In this document: one piece after another, positions 49,241-61,389 of the stretch | Layout of the letters: each line of letters starts with the position of its first letter | Position numbering within the stretch: position 1 is the stretch's first letter | NCBI GenBank assembly: GCA_003451595.1 | Contig: DMDA01000114.1 | Coordinates: forward strand, 1-64,000 | DNA length: 64,000 nucleotides | Direction: 5' to 3' | Source: Chloroflexota bacterium | Lineage (GTDB): Bacteria > Chloroflexota > Anaerolineae > Caldilineales > Caldilineaceae | The notes under the pieces: model-generated | The model's database searches: none | Told to the model about the DNA's origin: nothing | Seen by the model: the letters and a program-made list of their open reading frames with translations, nothing else | Translations under genes and position numbers: made by a program

Positions 49241-50710
49241 CTATTCACCGCTGACAGGAGCGCTGGTAGGAGGATGTGATGATGGCGCGGTCGGCGTCCT
49301 GAATGAAAACAGGCGGCTGAACACCACCGGGATGAAGAGCCAGATTGGATACTCCACCAAAAACTTGAAGCGATCGTTTTCCCCGTACTCCATCGTGATC
49401 GAGACCAGCGTCGTATAGACGATGATCAACGCACACCAAAACAGAACCGGATCGCCGTGTACGACTGTGGACAGTTGTCCTCGCGCGGCGCCCCATTGAC
49501 GGGCAATCTGCATTGTATACAGCATGACAGCTAATGGCAGCAAGAAAAATTGCAACGTGCCGTACTGCCCCATCACGACGCCGCCCTGTAGAAGGTGATC
49601 GTACAGCATTTCATGCCAGGGGATTTCCTCTGCATTGGGGGTAAGATGCTTGAAGCGTGAGGCTGGCTGGCTGAACTGCAGGTAGCTCAGGTAGACCGTG
49701 CGGGCATACTCTGCCGGCAGCCGGGCGATCAGTCGCAGTGCATTGCGACCATACAGGGCGCTGATCGCCGGCACGTTGATATTGTTGAAGTCGTCATTTG
49801 CCAGCACGGATATATCTGTCTGTGCAGCAAAGCCGTACCGCACAAAGTCGGACGGCGGGGCAAACGCGCCCTCGGCTACAACCGCCGCATCGAGGATGCC
49901 GGCTTCGACCAGTGCAGGCAACTGTGGCAGTTTATCCCCGCGCGACGCTGCCTTCCACAACCCGATGCCTGACCAACTGCTGGCGCTGAAGGTGTCGAAC
50001 AGAATAAGGTTCTTGGCATACCAGCCGATGCTCAAGAGGCAGATCAGCACGCTCACGGCCAGAACGCGGCGACGTCTGACATTCGGCGTTAGCCACCAGA
50101 CCATGAGCAGCGCTGGCGCCAACAAGACAACGTGGTAGACGCTGCGCGTGAGGATCAACAGGTTCAACGCCATGAGAAAGGTGTAGAGCGCCGCTATTGA
50201 CCGTCGCTGCCAATACCAGAGGAGGCAGGACAGCGTGGCCATCACTAGAAACGCCGTCATCACCTCGTAGAGCACATAGGCTTCATACAGATAGAGCGCC
50301 GGGTTGAAGGCCAGAATCAGCGCCCACAGGACGGCAACCCAGCGTCGCGTCACAAAGTGCGCTGCCAGCAGGTAGAACATGCCGCTGATCAACGCACCTA
50401 ACAGGATGTTGAAGAGATGCAGCGCCTCCAGGTGGTGCGGATAGAAGCGCTGGATCAACAGACCGCCCACCAGGTTGAGCAGTGGCGGTTGCGCGTGCAA
50501 ATACCAGAGACTCCCCCAGAGATCGCTGCGCAGCGCGTCGAGCGGCAACGTCTGCATGAACCAATCCCAGTTGCTCAGCTTACTGTCAACCAGGATCGTG
50601 ACCTCGAACCAGGTCATGTAGACAAACGCTAGCGTTGCATGGGCCAGCGCAAGCGCGCCAGCCCACGCAACGTCGCGGCGATCCAGCGGGCGAAGGTGAA
50701 AACCAGTCAT
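49241..50710 (-). CDS. GT-C-like polytopic membrane protein
   Basis: A 489-residue protein with about 11 helices. The first extracytoplasmic loop, EVTILVDSKLSNWDWFMQTLPLDALRSDLWGSLWYLHAQPPLLNL, ends in the Q-P-P-L motif shared with PMT_2-type glycosyltransferases. A second hydrophilic loop (about 245-345) lies outside. The C-terminal tail is Ser/Pro-rich. It is probably the fourth GT-C-like protein of this neighbourhood, here without a large C-terminal domain. Convergent with the 825-residue protein (17-base gap). It lies 112 bases downstream of clpB across a 12-bp hairpin. Donor and acceptor cannot be predicted. Confidence 0.78.
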   Translation of the reverse strand: MTGFHLRPLDRRDVAWAGALALAHATLAFVYMTWFEVTILVDSKLSNWDWFMQTLPLDALRSDLWGSLWYLHAQPPLLNLVGGLLIQRFYPHHLEALHLFNILLGALISGMFYLLAAHFVTRRWVAVLWALILAFNPALYLYEAYVLYEVMTAFLVMATLSCLLWYWQRRSIAALYTFLMALNLLILTRSVYHVVLLAPALLMVWWLTPNVRRRRVLAVSVLICLLSIGWYAKNLILFDTFSASSWSGIGLWKAASRGDKLPQLPALVEAGILDAAVVAEGAFAPPSDFVRYGFAAQTDISVLANDDFNNINVPAISALYGRNALRLIARLPAEYARTVYLSYLQFSQPASRFKHLTPNAEEIPWHEMLYDHLLQGGVVMGQYGTLQFFLLPLAVMLYTMQIARQWGAARGQLSTVVHGDPVLFWCALIIVYTTLVSITMEYGENDRFKFLVEYPIWLFIPVVFSRLFSFRTPTAPSSHPPTSAPVSGE

Positions 50711-50768
50711 GGAGTCGGCGGCGCCTCATTCCTCACATGAAGCCGCCGCGCAGGGGTTCGCCATGTTT

Positions 50769-50806
50769 GCCGGATGCACGTGTCGGCGTCGATGCGTGCA
50801 TCCGGC
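50769..50806. repeat. 12-bp stem-loop after clpB
   Basis: GCCGGATGCACG (50769-50780) pairs exactly with 50795-50806 across a 14-base loop. It lies 17 bases after the clpB stop and has no T-run on the minus strand, so it may be a processing or stabilising hairpin rather than a terminator. Confidence 0.7.
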
Positions 50807-50822
50807 GTGGCGTGAGACCGTT

Positions 50823-53417
<2,595 letters not shown>

Positions 53418-53460
53418 GGAATATTCTCCCTCCGTATCATCAGACAGCAACTGGCATGAC

Positions 53461-53495
53461 GATAACCCAGATTTTTGGTGGAAGCCTGGGTTATC
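53461..53495 (-). promoter_or_regulatory. Perfect 10-bp inverted repeat upstream of clpB
   Basis: GATAACCCAG (53461-53470) and CTGGGTTATC (53486-53495) are exact complements 15 bases apart, 44-78 bases before the clpB ATG. This is a plausible operator or 5' leader hairpin. It differs from the heat-shock operators CIRCE and HAIR. Confidence 0.6.
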
Positions 53496-53591
53496 AGCAT
53501 GAGTTGTTGTCAACTGTTTGATTTGAACGCATTATCGCGTACGGAGATATGAATATCGTTGGCGAAATGTAAGTGTTTCGTTACTGACAGC

Positions 53592-54473
53592 CTAGGTCTG
53601 CCGATCGTTCCGCCGCCCAACACCGTTTTCACGCGAATAGCCGACGCCGGTGTAGAGCAACTGAAAGCCACTGCGCTGGTAGAGGCGGCGTGCGTCCGCG
53701 CGCATGTCCCGCACAGTCAGGCCGACCTGGGGCATGCCTTTCTCGGTGATGAGCCAGTGGGCGGCGGTGAGCAGCAGGCGGCGACCGTAGCCCTGATTGC
53801 GCACCGCCGCATCGACGGCCAGCAAGTCGATATAGCCTTCGCGCGGGCTGTCATTGATCGATGCCGCCACATAGCCGACGCAGCGCTGGTTGTCGCCGCA
53901 CACAAAGAGGCGATGATCCTCATCGTCAGGGTCCATGAAGGCGTCGATAGCCAGCGGGTTGTCAGGAAAGGCAAGTGCGTGCAGGGCGCGCACGCCGTCG
54001 CTGCACTGCGGTGTAAAGCGATGGGCAGGCGGCCCATCCAACGCCGGCAACGCTGTCGCCGGCAATACATAGACTTGAGCGCCCTGGCCGCGCTTGAAAC
54101 CGAGGGAGAGGTAGAACGTCGCGCCGCGCTGGTTCTCGATATTCAGGAAAGCGTCACAGCGATCTGGCAGTGGGGCCTGCTTCTGGAGTGCATTCCAGAG
54201 CGCAGCCGCAGTGATGGCAAAATCGGCGCCGTCAACGAACGGCCCCTGGAGGTAGCCACGCCCATCCTCCACTTCGCACCCCAGCGCGCCGACTACGGCG
54301 CCATCTTCTTGGGCGATTACATATTGCAAGGCAGGCTGCTTCTGGAACACGGCCTCAATCTCGCCTGCATGCTCGCCGCTATGCAGACACTGGGTCGCTG
54401 GGTTGGCATTTTGCATCTCGATCAGGCGTGCTACAGCACCAAACTCAGTCGGCGTCATGCGCGCAATCAACAT
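53592..54473 (-). CDS. Protein with two GNAT-like acetyltransferase domains
   Basis: A 293-residue protein. The C-terminal half (about 150-285) is a clear GNAT: CVGYVAASINDSPREGYIDLLAVDAAVRNQGYGRRLL (the Q-x-x-G-x-G/A acetyl-CoA site in RNQGYGRRLL), then VGLTVRDMRADARRLYQRSGFQ (motif B). The N-terminal half (about 10-140) looks like a second, degenerate GNAT: VIAQEDGAVVGALGCEVEDGRGYLQG and INIENQRGATFYLSLGFKR-type ending. The substrate is unknown. Start uncertain: ATG 54473 fits the first domain best, but ATG 54458 and 54551 are also in frame. Isolated between clpB and the cytochrome gene. Confidence 0.82.
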   Translation of the reverse strand: MLIARMTPTEFGAVARLIEMQNANPATQCLHSGEHAGEIEAVFQKQPALQYVIAQEDGAVVGALGCEVEDGRGYLQGPFVDGADFAITAAALWNALQKQAPLPDRCDAFLNIENQRGATFYLSLGFKRGQGAQVYVLPATALPALDGPPAHRFTPQCSDGVRALHALAFPDNPLAIDAFMDPDDEDHRLFVCGDNQRCVGYVAASINDSPREGYIDLLAVDAAVRNQGYGRRLLLTAAHWLITEKGMPQVGLTVRDMRADARRLYQRSGFQLLYTGVGYSRENGVGRRNDRQT

Positions 54474-54644
54474 AGCGGTCAGTGCATCCCTTTCGTGGAA
54501 AAGCCGAATCAGACGTTCCACAAAATTATACCAATCGCTATGGGAAAGCATGGAAACCGTGCAAGGGCGGGGAGAGTGATTGGGTAAGGGAAGCGGTGGG
54601 CGCGTCCACCACATCCCTTACCCATAGGGCGCCGTGATGGCGCA

Positions 54645-55964
54645 TTATGGCGTGTCGTGTGGGCTGCTGCCGGCCGGAGCGGTGACATGGCAGACCGTGC
54701 AGGTGTCAATTGGCCCGCCGTGCCCCTGCAATTCCACAAATTTGATCGCGTCCCGACCTTGCGAACTGGGTGCAATAGCGTGCGTGCTGTCGTGACAGCC
54801 CTCGCAATAGACGCCGCCATGTCCGGTGGAGAGACGGAAGAGCGCGTTATTCTGCGCGTATTTCGGGTCTCTGTGACAGTTGTCGCAACGCGGTTCGTTT
54901 AGCCAGGGTCTGGGGTTGTTGGCAACCGTACGCATATCGCCGTGACAGTCTGTGCAGCCCATGTTGAACTGGCTGGACATCACATCGCGCAGACATTTTG
55001 TCGATGGGCCAGGATGACAGTTATAGCAACCGGCCGTCGAGTTGGGAACTTTGCCGGCGTGTTTCTTGTGCATGGCGCGCGAGAGATTGGGTAAACCCGC
55101 CACGCCTGGCGCCCCCAGGGCATTGGAGGCGTGGCACTCGGCGCAGAGCACCGGACGCCGATCCATCAGCCGGCCTTGATGCCCGGCCGGATACTCATCG
55201 GCGTTTTCCTTGTCGTGCAACGTTAAGATATTTGTCTCAATGCGCCCAGTGCGGATGCCCTCGACGCCGCCATCATAATGACAGTTGTCGCAACGCATTT
55301 CGGTTGAAACTGGTGCAACGACCGTACTGCGCGCAACTTCGCTGCCGTCAGGCAACCTAACCACCACCTGCGCCAACTGGAACGGATCGGCTTGCGAGGG
55401 GTTGCTGTCGGTGAATTCCGTCAATGGGATGCCCTCGGCAGTGAAATGCGTCGCCGCAGCATCCATTTCGCCCGCCATGCCCTTGCCCGTCAACCCCACG
55501 TTGAGCGGCAGGTCCACGCCAAACAACTGCTGGTCGTATTGCCAGAAATTCGATTTACCAGCCGAATACGTGTTGTCGGGGAAGGCGTACTCTACAGTGA
55601 CTGTGTTTGTAATGATCTGCGGCGGGTCACCGCGTCTGATCACTTGCGCCCATAAGTTGTTGTAGGGGGGCAGCACGGCCAGGTCTTGAAAATCACGGTT
55701 GTAGCAGTGCATTCCCAGGTCGTTCCAACCCAGTACGACGTACTCATTGTCGTTGACAGGCGGTACGATGGGTGTGGCAGTAGGCGTGGCTGCCGGGCGG
55801 ACGATGATGGGCAGATAAGTGCTCGGCGCTTCCTGCGCCAACGCCGGCAGCACGCCTAATAGCAAGGCGACGCCAGTTAACAGCACACCAACGATTACCA
55901 GCGCTGCCGCAATGATAATAACATCACGACCCCACGCAGTAGTTGGATGATTGCGTTCTGACAT
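54645..55964 (-). CDS. Seven-haem c-type cytochrome with signal anchor
   Basis: A 439-residue exported protein with an N-terminal membrane anchor or signal (about 16-42). A short YLPIIVRPA stretch, a Pro/Thr linker and a globular domain (about 70-220, EYVVLGWNDLGMHCYN...) follow. Seven CxxCH haem-attachment motifs then follow from about residue 230 on: CDNCH, CAECH, CYNCH, CTDCH, CDNCH, CEGCH and CTVCH. It would carry electrons outside the cytoplasmic membrane. The seven-haem arrangement resembles dissimilatory or extracellular electron-transfer cytochromes, but I cannot name a subfamily. GGAAGGAAAG lies a few bases before the ATG. The beta-helix gene ends 67 bases upstream, so they are probably co-transcribed. 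No cytochrome maturation gene is in view. Confidence 0.9.
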   Translation of the reverse strand: MSERNHPTTAWGRDVIIIAAALVIVGVLLTGVALLLGVLPALAQEAPSTYLPIIVRPAATPTATPIVPPVNDNEYVVLGWNDLGMHCYNRDFQDLAVLPPYNNLWAQVIRRGDPPQIITNTVTVEYAFPDNTYSAGKSNFWQYDQQLFGVDLPLNVGLTGKGMAGEMDAAATHFTAEGIPLTEFTDSNPSQADPFQLAQVVVRLPDGSEVARSTVVAPVSTEMRCDNCHYDGGVEGIRTGRIETNILTLHDKENADEYPAGHQGRLMDRRPVLCAECHASNALGAPGVAGLPNLSRAMHKKHAGKVPNSTAGCYNCHPGPSTKCLRDVMSSQFNMGCTDCHGDMRTVANNPRPWLNEPRCDNCHRDPKYAQNNALFRLSTGHGGVYCEGCHDSTHAIAPSSQGRDAIKFVELQGHGGPIDTCTVCHVTAPAGSSPHDTP

Positions 55965-56031
55965 AAAGGCTTTCCTTCCAGATTGAGCATCTCTATTACT
56001 ACTAGAGCAGTCAACTGGAAGGAAAGATACA

Positions 56032-59000
56032 TTACCGCAGCACGCTCGGCAGATATAGCCAGTTTTGCGTAACGGGTTCCTCGACGACTTCCGCCATCTG
56101 TACGGTGGCAACGCTGTCGCTCGCTGCCGTAAAGAGATCTGGCGCCACCAGATATTGCGGAGTATCAACGGGATCGGCCGGTGGGTTGGTCGAGGTGACG
56201 GTAAGCGTTTGCTGCTGCGTCGCCTCGATGGTGATGTTGCCCAGTTGCGGGATGTTTGCTGCGGTTACGCGCACGAAGGCGCCTGGCGCCAGCCGATAAT
56301 CCAACTGCTGGTCGATGCCCAGCCCGGGAATCGTAATGCGATGGGTTTGCAGCGTGACTTCGCCAGTGTTGAGAAGCGTCACACAATAGTTGACACTGGC
56401 GCCTTGCTCTACTTCCAGGTCGCTGCGCCCGCCACAGGCTACACCCGCGCCACCCACTGTGAGCACACCACTGATGCCGGCTTGCAGAACGTTGACTGCC
56501 GCCGTAGCCTGATCGTACGCAGCTGGCCCTTCGCCCGTGGCGGCAGTCCACACGCCATCTGTGACCGTTGTCGCCGACACTGTCTCGCTGAGTATGCGCC
56601 CAAGTCGCACAGTGTCGATGCTGGCGCCTGGCGCCAGCACATAATCCAGGTCAGCCAAGACCGGGCCGGCTTCGCTATCCGCCAGGTTGTGGAGCGAAAG
56701 CGGCGCCTCGCCGGTGTTGAGAATGGTGTAGCAGTAGTAGACCACCGTGCCCGCCGGCACGCCAATGACATTGGAGATGCCGCAGCGGTCTGGCGCCAGT
56801 CCGACAGTCTTGCTCAGCACAAGCGCAGTCGTGCGCTCGGTGGCGGTGAAGGTGCAGGTCACCGTTGCGCCTGGCGCCAACGTCAACAACACCTGGGCGC
56901 CGCCGCCTGCGCCATCTGTGCAAGTTGCTGCCGATGTGTAACTAACGCGTGCGGCGCTCTGCACCCAATATACACCAGCTGGCACGCTGAATTGCGTTTC
57001 TCCGCCTGCCGCTGGCAACGAGAATTCCCCAAAGTCGCCGGTATAAGCCCAGTCGATCACGGGCGTCTGGCCGACTACATTTTGGCGAATGGTTACTGTC
57101 GCCGGCTGAGCGGTGGCGACGAAGGTGCAGGTCACTTGCGCCTGATACGCCAACGGCACAGTGATGCTGTCGTCGCCACTGACGCTGGCCATACACGTAG
57201 CGGAGAGTGTATAGCCTGGCTTATTCTCCAACGCAAAGGTGTAGGTCTCGTTCGCGTGCAGGTTGGTCAACATGAATTCGCCGCCGCCGGGTGGCAGTGT
57301 TGCAACTCCAGTTGGCCCATCGATGCGCCAATCCGCAGTAGGCGGCTGACCATTCACCTCAAGGCGCACGGTGATGTCGCCTGTCTGCGGCGTCACTTCG
57401 ATCGGCTGGCTGGCGACGGATGGCAGACCCGGGGCGCCAAGCGCCAGCACCAATCCCTCTCCGTAGCTATCGACGCGCGCATCGCTGAAACGGGCGATGC
57501 CATTCACAGCATGAACAGTGACGCCGCCGCCCAAGATGGTGGACGTCCCCGGCGCCGGTGCGATCGTGACCGGGCCATTGAAGTTGATCGCCAGATTGCC
57601 ATCGCGATCTTGGATGCGCACGACGGGCTGTTGCGGCAGTGGGAAGCCCTCCAGCCCGCCAACCGGCTGTGTGAGGATCACCAGTTGCTCCGCCAGCCCA
57701 CACACGGTGACGGCCTCTGGCTGAAATCCAATCGCCGGGTCGCCGTCAACGCCACTGCAAAGCCAGGGTGCAAAGTCAGCGTCACCTATCAAGGCGCCAC
57801 CAACGCCGCCAGGGTTGCGCGCACTGGTAGGCCCGCTGGGCGTCCCCCACCAGTTTTCGTCCGCCTGGATGCCAAAGCCGCTGGCGCTGCTGTTGTCAAA
57901 GGCCGCACCGTTCCCGACAATCAAGTTGCGCCGGATCGTGGCCGAGCGATAGCCGGCGCCGCTGCAACCGCCTACACACTGCGTCATGTTGACGCCGCGA
58001 CTCCACCCGCGAATCTCGTTGTTAGTGACTGTCAGATCGATGTCGAGCACACCGTAACCGCCATCCGCCTGAAGACCGACGCCGCCGCCATCGCTCGTGA
58101 GCGCGTTGTTGCGCACAATGACCTGCTGGACGCCGCGCACATTCTGGCTGACGGTGGTGTGTTGTGTGCTGACGGTGGTGCGTTGTAGGTCAATAGTGGC
58201 GACTCCAGCGTGCTGCGGCGTCAACGCCAGATGGGGTTTGCGGCCTGGCGGCGGTGCATCGACGATGATGCCCCAGTAGCTGGGCGAGGCCAGCGTTGCT
58301 GTCGTAACGCTGATCGTGTTGCGTTCATGGATGCCAGAACTGTCCACCAGGTAGATGCCCACCTGATTGTCGCGGAGCAGGTTGCCATCGGTGTCGGCGT
58401 CGGCTCGATATAGCAGAATGCCGGTCGATACCAGGCTGAAGGGGGTGAAGGCGTGTCCGGTGATCGTGTTGCCGGTGATCGTGGCCGTAGCGCCGTAACT
58501 AACCTGCACGCCATTTTGCACGAGCACGCTGGTTGGCCCCGCCCCCTCGATCCGGTTGCCGGTCAAGGTCGCGTGGGCGCCGGCGCCGCTGACGACGACG
58601 CCAGCCTTCTGGTAGCCGGTGATGTAGTTGTCGACAATCGTCGCTGCGCCGGGGGAAGCCAGGCTGGTGTTGCCTACCGCAATGCCCACGCCCTGAGTGC
58701 AGGCCTGCAGCGGTTCGTTGCGCATCTCGCGAATCTCGTTATGATGGATTTCGGCCTGCGCGCCGCCCTGGACAGCGATGCCAGCGCGCAGCGTGCCGCA
58801 GACGCTATCCCCTGGGCCGGCAAGTGTGAAATTGCTCACGTGGGCAGCGACGCCCTCACCCGAAATCGTGAGAAGGGCAGCGCCGCTGGCAGGGGACAAC
58901 GAAGTCGGCGCCTGGATGATGCTGGCGCCAATGCCTGCACCCGTCAAGGTAATCGACTTACTCACAGAGACCTGCTCAACGAAGATGCGCGCGTCCGCCG

Positions 59001-61389
59001 TCAAGGTGTCACCATCTTGCGTGCTGGCGTCGGCTACGGCGTCGTTGATCGTGCAGAAGTCGCGCCCGCTGGTCAGGTTGTGGACAAAGCCGGTGGCGGC
59101 GCCTGCTGGCGGCGGCGCATTCAACCAGGTGCAGTAGGCGACATTGTCGCTGATCGCATCACCCGCCCCCGGCCCGGCGCCACCTGGCCCCCGTGCGTCG
59201 CCCCACCAGTTGTTGACGGCGACGACCTCGACGCCATCACCGTTACGCACTCCAAATTGGCGATTGCCGGCAATCTGATTGGCGCTGAGTTGTACGCTGG
59301 CGCCTGCCGGCAGCCCACCAAAGACGCCACGCAGCGGGTCAAAGATGGTTACGCCCTGCTCAAAGCCGGTGATGGTGTTATTGGTGAGCAACACTTGCGC
59401 TGTGGGCGGCAATACGCCATAAACAGCGTCATCGGTCTGCACATAGACGCCACTGGACGGCGCCTGCCCGTCGGCGCCAACGCCGCCCGCATTGCCGCCA
59501 TCGAAGACGTTTTCGTACACTTCGAGCTGATGCAACGCCCCGCGCACACGCAGGGCGTGGATGGCGGCGGCGCCTGTCTCGCTGATGGGCGCATCCCGAT
59601 GCAACGTTAGCATTGTCTCCCGCACCGTGATGCGACCATAGGGGTCTTCTTCGGTTTCGCGCAACCGCAAGTCGATCAATGCCGCGTCGTCTACAAGCCG
59701 ACTGGCATCTTGCTGGATGCTGTTGGCGCAGATGCACAGCTCGGCGACGACGCCGGCGACCTCCCCTTCTGTATGATCGACGAGCACGGCGGCAGTGGTC
59801 ACGTTGGCGATGGCGTTGTACTCGATGTAGACCTGCTCCAACCAGTTGGTCGTTGCGCCTGCCACCCCGAACAGGTGGACACCGACGCCTACTGCATCCA
59901 GCGTGTTATTGGTGATCATCGCCCGCAGCGTCTGACTCACCAGTTGAATGGCCGCGCCGCCAAAGCCGCTGATCGTATTAGCGCGTACGGCGATATCGAC
60001 CCCATCTTCGATCACAATGGCTGACGTAGCTTCTGCCAGCGCTGCGCCGCGCAGGTAGTTGTCGGCAATGGTCACGCGGCTGTTTGCGCCGCCGAGCATG
60101 GTGATGACAGGGGCGGTTGCGTCTTCACTGCGATTGCATGTGAACTCCCAGTCCGTCAGGGTGTTGGCGTCGCTGGCAACTGCCGCCCCATTGAGCTGCT
60201 CAAAGCGATTGTTGCGAATTGCGATCCGCTCGAACGCGTCTTCGGCAGCAGTGGCGACGATCCCGCCGGTCGCTGGCGCTGCAATGGTGAAGCCAGCGAT
60301 GGTGACATCGTCGACGCCATTCGCCAGTGAGAGGGCGACGCCGCCCACAGGCGCCAGCACGGCTTCGTCCAGCCGCGCCGGGTTGGGCAGCGCGATCGTC
60401 TTTGGGTCATGGGGGCATACGTCATCATTGGGACCTAGCAGCGTCACCGGCTTTGTCAGGGTGAGCGCCTCGCTGTAAGTTCCAGCTGCGACGATCACTT
60501 GTCCACCCGGCGCCACCTGCGCCAGCGCTGCCTGCACTGTCCGTTTGGCGCGGGCAAGGGTGGCGCCGCCATAGCTGTCGTCGCCCGACTTGCCATCGAC
60601 GTAACAGGTGTCAGTGCAGAGCGGTTCTGGCTCGAAGTCGTAGCGCGTTTGCGCGCCGTTCACGCCGACCACCAGGGCATCGGCGCTGGCGGTGACGGCG
60701 CGTCCCCACCAGTTGCCGGCGCGCAGCCATAGCTGCCCGTCGGCGGCAATGGCGGCGCGCGGAAAGAGCTTGCGCACCTGCTCCCAGGTGCATGGGGATT
60801 CCCGCTCGCAGTAGCGGGCGCCAGGGTCTGCCGTTGCCCACCAGGCGGACTTGGAAGCCAGCGTATCCCACGTCTGCCAAACGTTCTGTTTGACGCCACC
60901 CGCTGGTTGGTTGGTCTTGTACGGCTCGAAGATCAAGCGTCCTTGCGCCGCTGTGTCTCCATCCGAGATGTCATAGTCGATGTCAAATAGCAGGTTGATG
61001 GTCGTGTGCTCTTCCGGATCGTAGCTGCTGCGATAGGTGGCGTAGCTCAAGTGGCTAAGCGCCGCCAATTGCACGCCGGCATACGCTGCCGTGCTGATGC
61101 CATAAGCGCCGCGCTCGTTGACAGTGAATTCGATGCTGCCCTTGCCCAATGGCGGCTGCGCCGGGCCGAAGACGAACGCACCGCTGCCTGTGGGAGTTTC
61201 TTCCGTCAAGCGCCAGCCATTGAGTTGCGCCGGCTGCACTGTCACATCCGTCATCGACGTGACATGATGGGACGGCGACGCAGGATCATCCTGTGCAAAG
61301 GCGGGCAACGCCATCAGTCCTATTCCAGTAACTGCAAACAACAATGCGATGATCGGCGCCAGGGCAAACAAAGTCTTGCCTTTGTTCAT
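56032..61389 (-). CDS. Very large secreted right-handed beta-helix protein with conserved-repeat C-terminus
   Basis: A 1785-residue exported protein. The signal peptide is 1-33 (PAFA-QDD). An N-terminal domain (about 45-265) precedes a parallel beta-helix (about 270-1195), with LLGPNDDV, SGVYVQ, LTNNTITGF and NNWWGDARGP-like turns repeated in PbH1 style (N-N-x-I/W). A Big-like domain (1225-1335) and collagen-adhesin- or SpaA-like domains (1340-1540) follow, and DUF11-like repeats VVYYCYTILNTGEAPLS and VNYCVTLLNTGEVTLQ (about 1560-1720). The chain ends NWLYLPSVLR. Beta-helix folds usually bind or cut polysaccharide, but I see no catalytic triad. The ATG has GGGGGAG upstream and its own promoter (61503-61530). 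Co-directional with the seven-haem cytochrome. Confidence 0.88.
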   Translation of the reverse strand: MNKGKTLFALAPIIALLFAVTGIGLMALPAFAQDDPASPSHHVTSMTDVTVQPAQLNGWRLTEETPTGSGAFVFGPAQPPLGKGSIEFTVNERGAYGISTAAYAGVQLAALSHLSYATYRSSYDPEEHTTINLLFDIDYDISDGDTAAQGRLIFEPYKTNQPAGGVKQNVWQTWDTLASKSAWWATADPGARYCERESPCTWEQVRKLFPRAAIAADGQLWLRAGNWWGRAVTASADALVVGVNGAQTRYDFEPEPLCTDTCYVDGKSGDDSYGGATLARAKRTVQAALAQVAPGGQVIVAAGTYSEALTLTKPVTLLGPNDDVCPHDPKTIALPNPARLDEAVLAPVGGVALSLANGVDDVTIAGFTIAAPATGGIVATAAEDAFERIAIRNNRFEQLNGAAVASDANTLTDWEFTCNRSEDATAPVITMLGGANSRVTIADNYLRGAALAEATSAIVIEDGVDIAVRANTISGFGGAAIQLVSQTLRAMITNNTLDAVGVGVHLFGVAGATTNWLEQVYIEYNAIANVTTAAVLVDHTEGEVAGVVAELCICANSIQQDASRLVDDAALIDLRLRETEEDPYGRITVRETMLTLHRDAPISETGAAAIHALRVRGALHQLEVYENVFDGGNAGGVGADGQAPSSGVYVQTDDAVYGVLPPTAQVLLTNNTITGFEQGVTIFDPLRGVFGGLPAGASVQLSANQIAGNRQFGVRNGDGVEVVAVNNWWGDARGPGGAGPGAGDAISDNVAYCTWLNAPPPAGAATGFVHNLTSGRDFCTINDAVADASTQDGDTLTADARIFVEQVSVSKSITLTGAGIGASIIQAPTSLSPASGAALLTISGEGVAAHVSNFTLAGPGDSVCGTLRAGIAVQGGAQAEIHHNEIREMRNEPLQACTQGVGIAVGNTSLASPGAATIVDNYITGYQKAGVVVSGAGAHATLTGNRIEGAGPTSVLVQNGVQVSYGATATITGNTITGHAFTPFSLVSTGILLYRADADTDGNLLRDNQVGIYLVDSSGIHERNTISVTTATLASPSYWGIIVDAPPPGRKPHLALTPQHAGVATIDLQRTTVSTQHTTVSQNVRGVQQVIVRNNALTSDGGGVGLQADGGYGVLDIDLTVTNNEIRGWSRGVNMTQCVGGCSGAGYRSATIRRNLIVGNGAAFDNSSASGFGIQADENWWGTPSGPTSARNPGGVGGALIGDADFAPWLCSGVDGDPAIGFQPEAVTVCGLAEQLVILTQPVGGLEGFPLPQQPVVRIQDRDGNLAINFNGPVTIAPAPGTSTILGGGVTVHAVNGIARFSDARVDSYGEGLVLALGAPGLPSVASQPIEVTPQTGDITVRLEVNGQPPTADWRIDGPTGVATLPPGGGEFMLTNLHANETYTFALENKPGYTLSATCMASVSGDDSITVPLAYQAQVTCTFVATAQPATVTIRQNVVGQTPVIDWAYTGDFGEFSLPAAGGETQFSVPAGVYWVQSAARVSYTSAATCTDGAGGGAQVLLTLAPGATVTCTFTATERTTALVLSKTVGLAPDRCGISNVIGVPAGTVVYYCYTILNTGEAPLSLHNLADSEAGPVLADLDYVLAPGASIDTVRLGRILSETVSATTVTDGVWTAATGEGPAAYDQATAAVNVLQAGISGVLTVGGAGVACGGRSDLEVEQGASVNYCVTLLNTGEVTLQTHRITIPGLGIDQQLDYRLAPGAFVRVTAANIPQLGNITIEATQQQTLTVTSTNPPADPVDTPQYLVAPDLFTAASDSVATVQMAEVVEEPVTQNWLYLPSVLR

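Noticed and set aside
56065..58188. 707-codon open frame on the plus strand opposite the beta-helix gene
   Set aside because: Its translation is rich in Arg/His/Cys with no domain logic. The minus-strand frame has a signal peptide, repeats and a ribosome site. High GC keeps antisense frames open.
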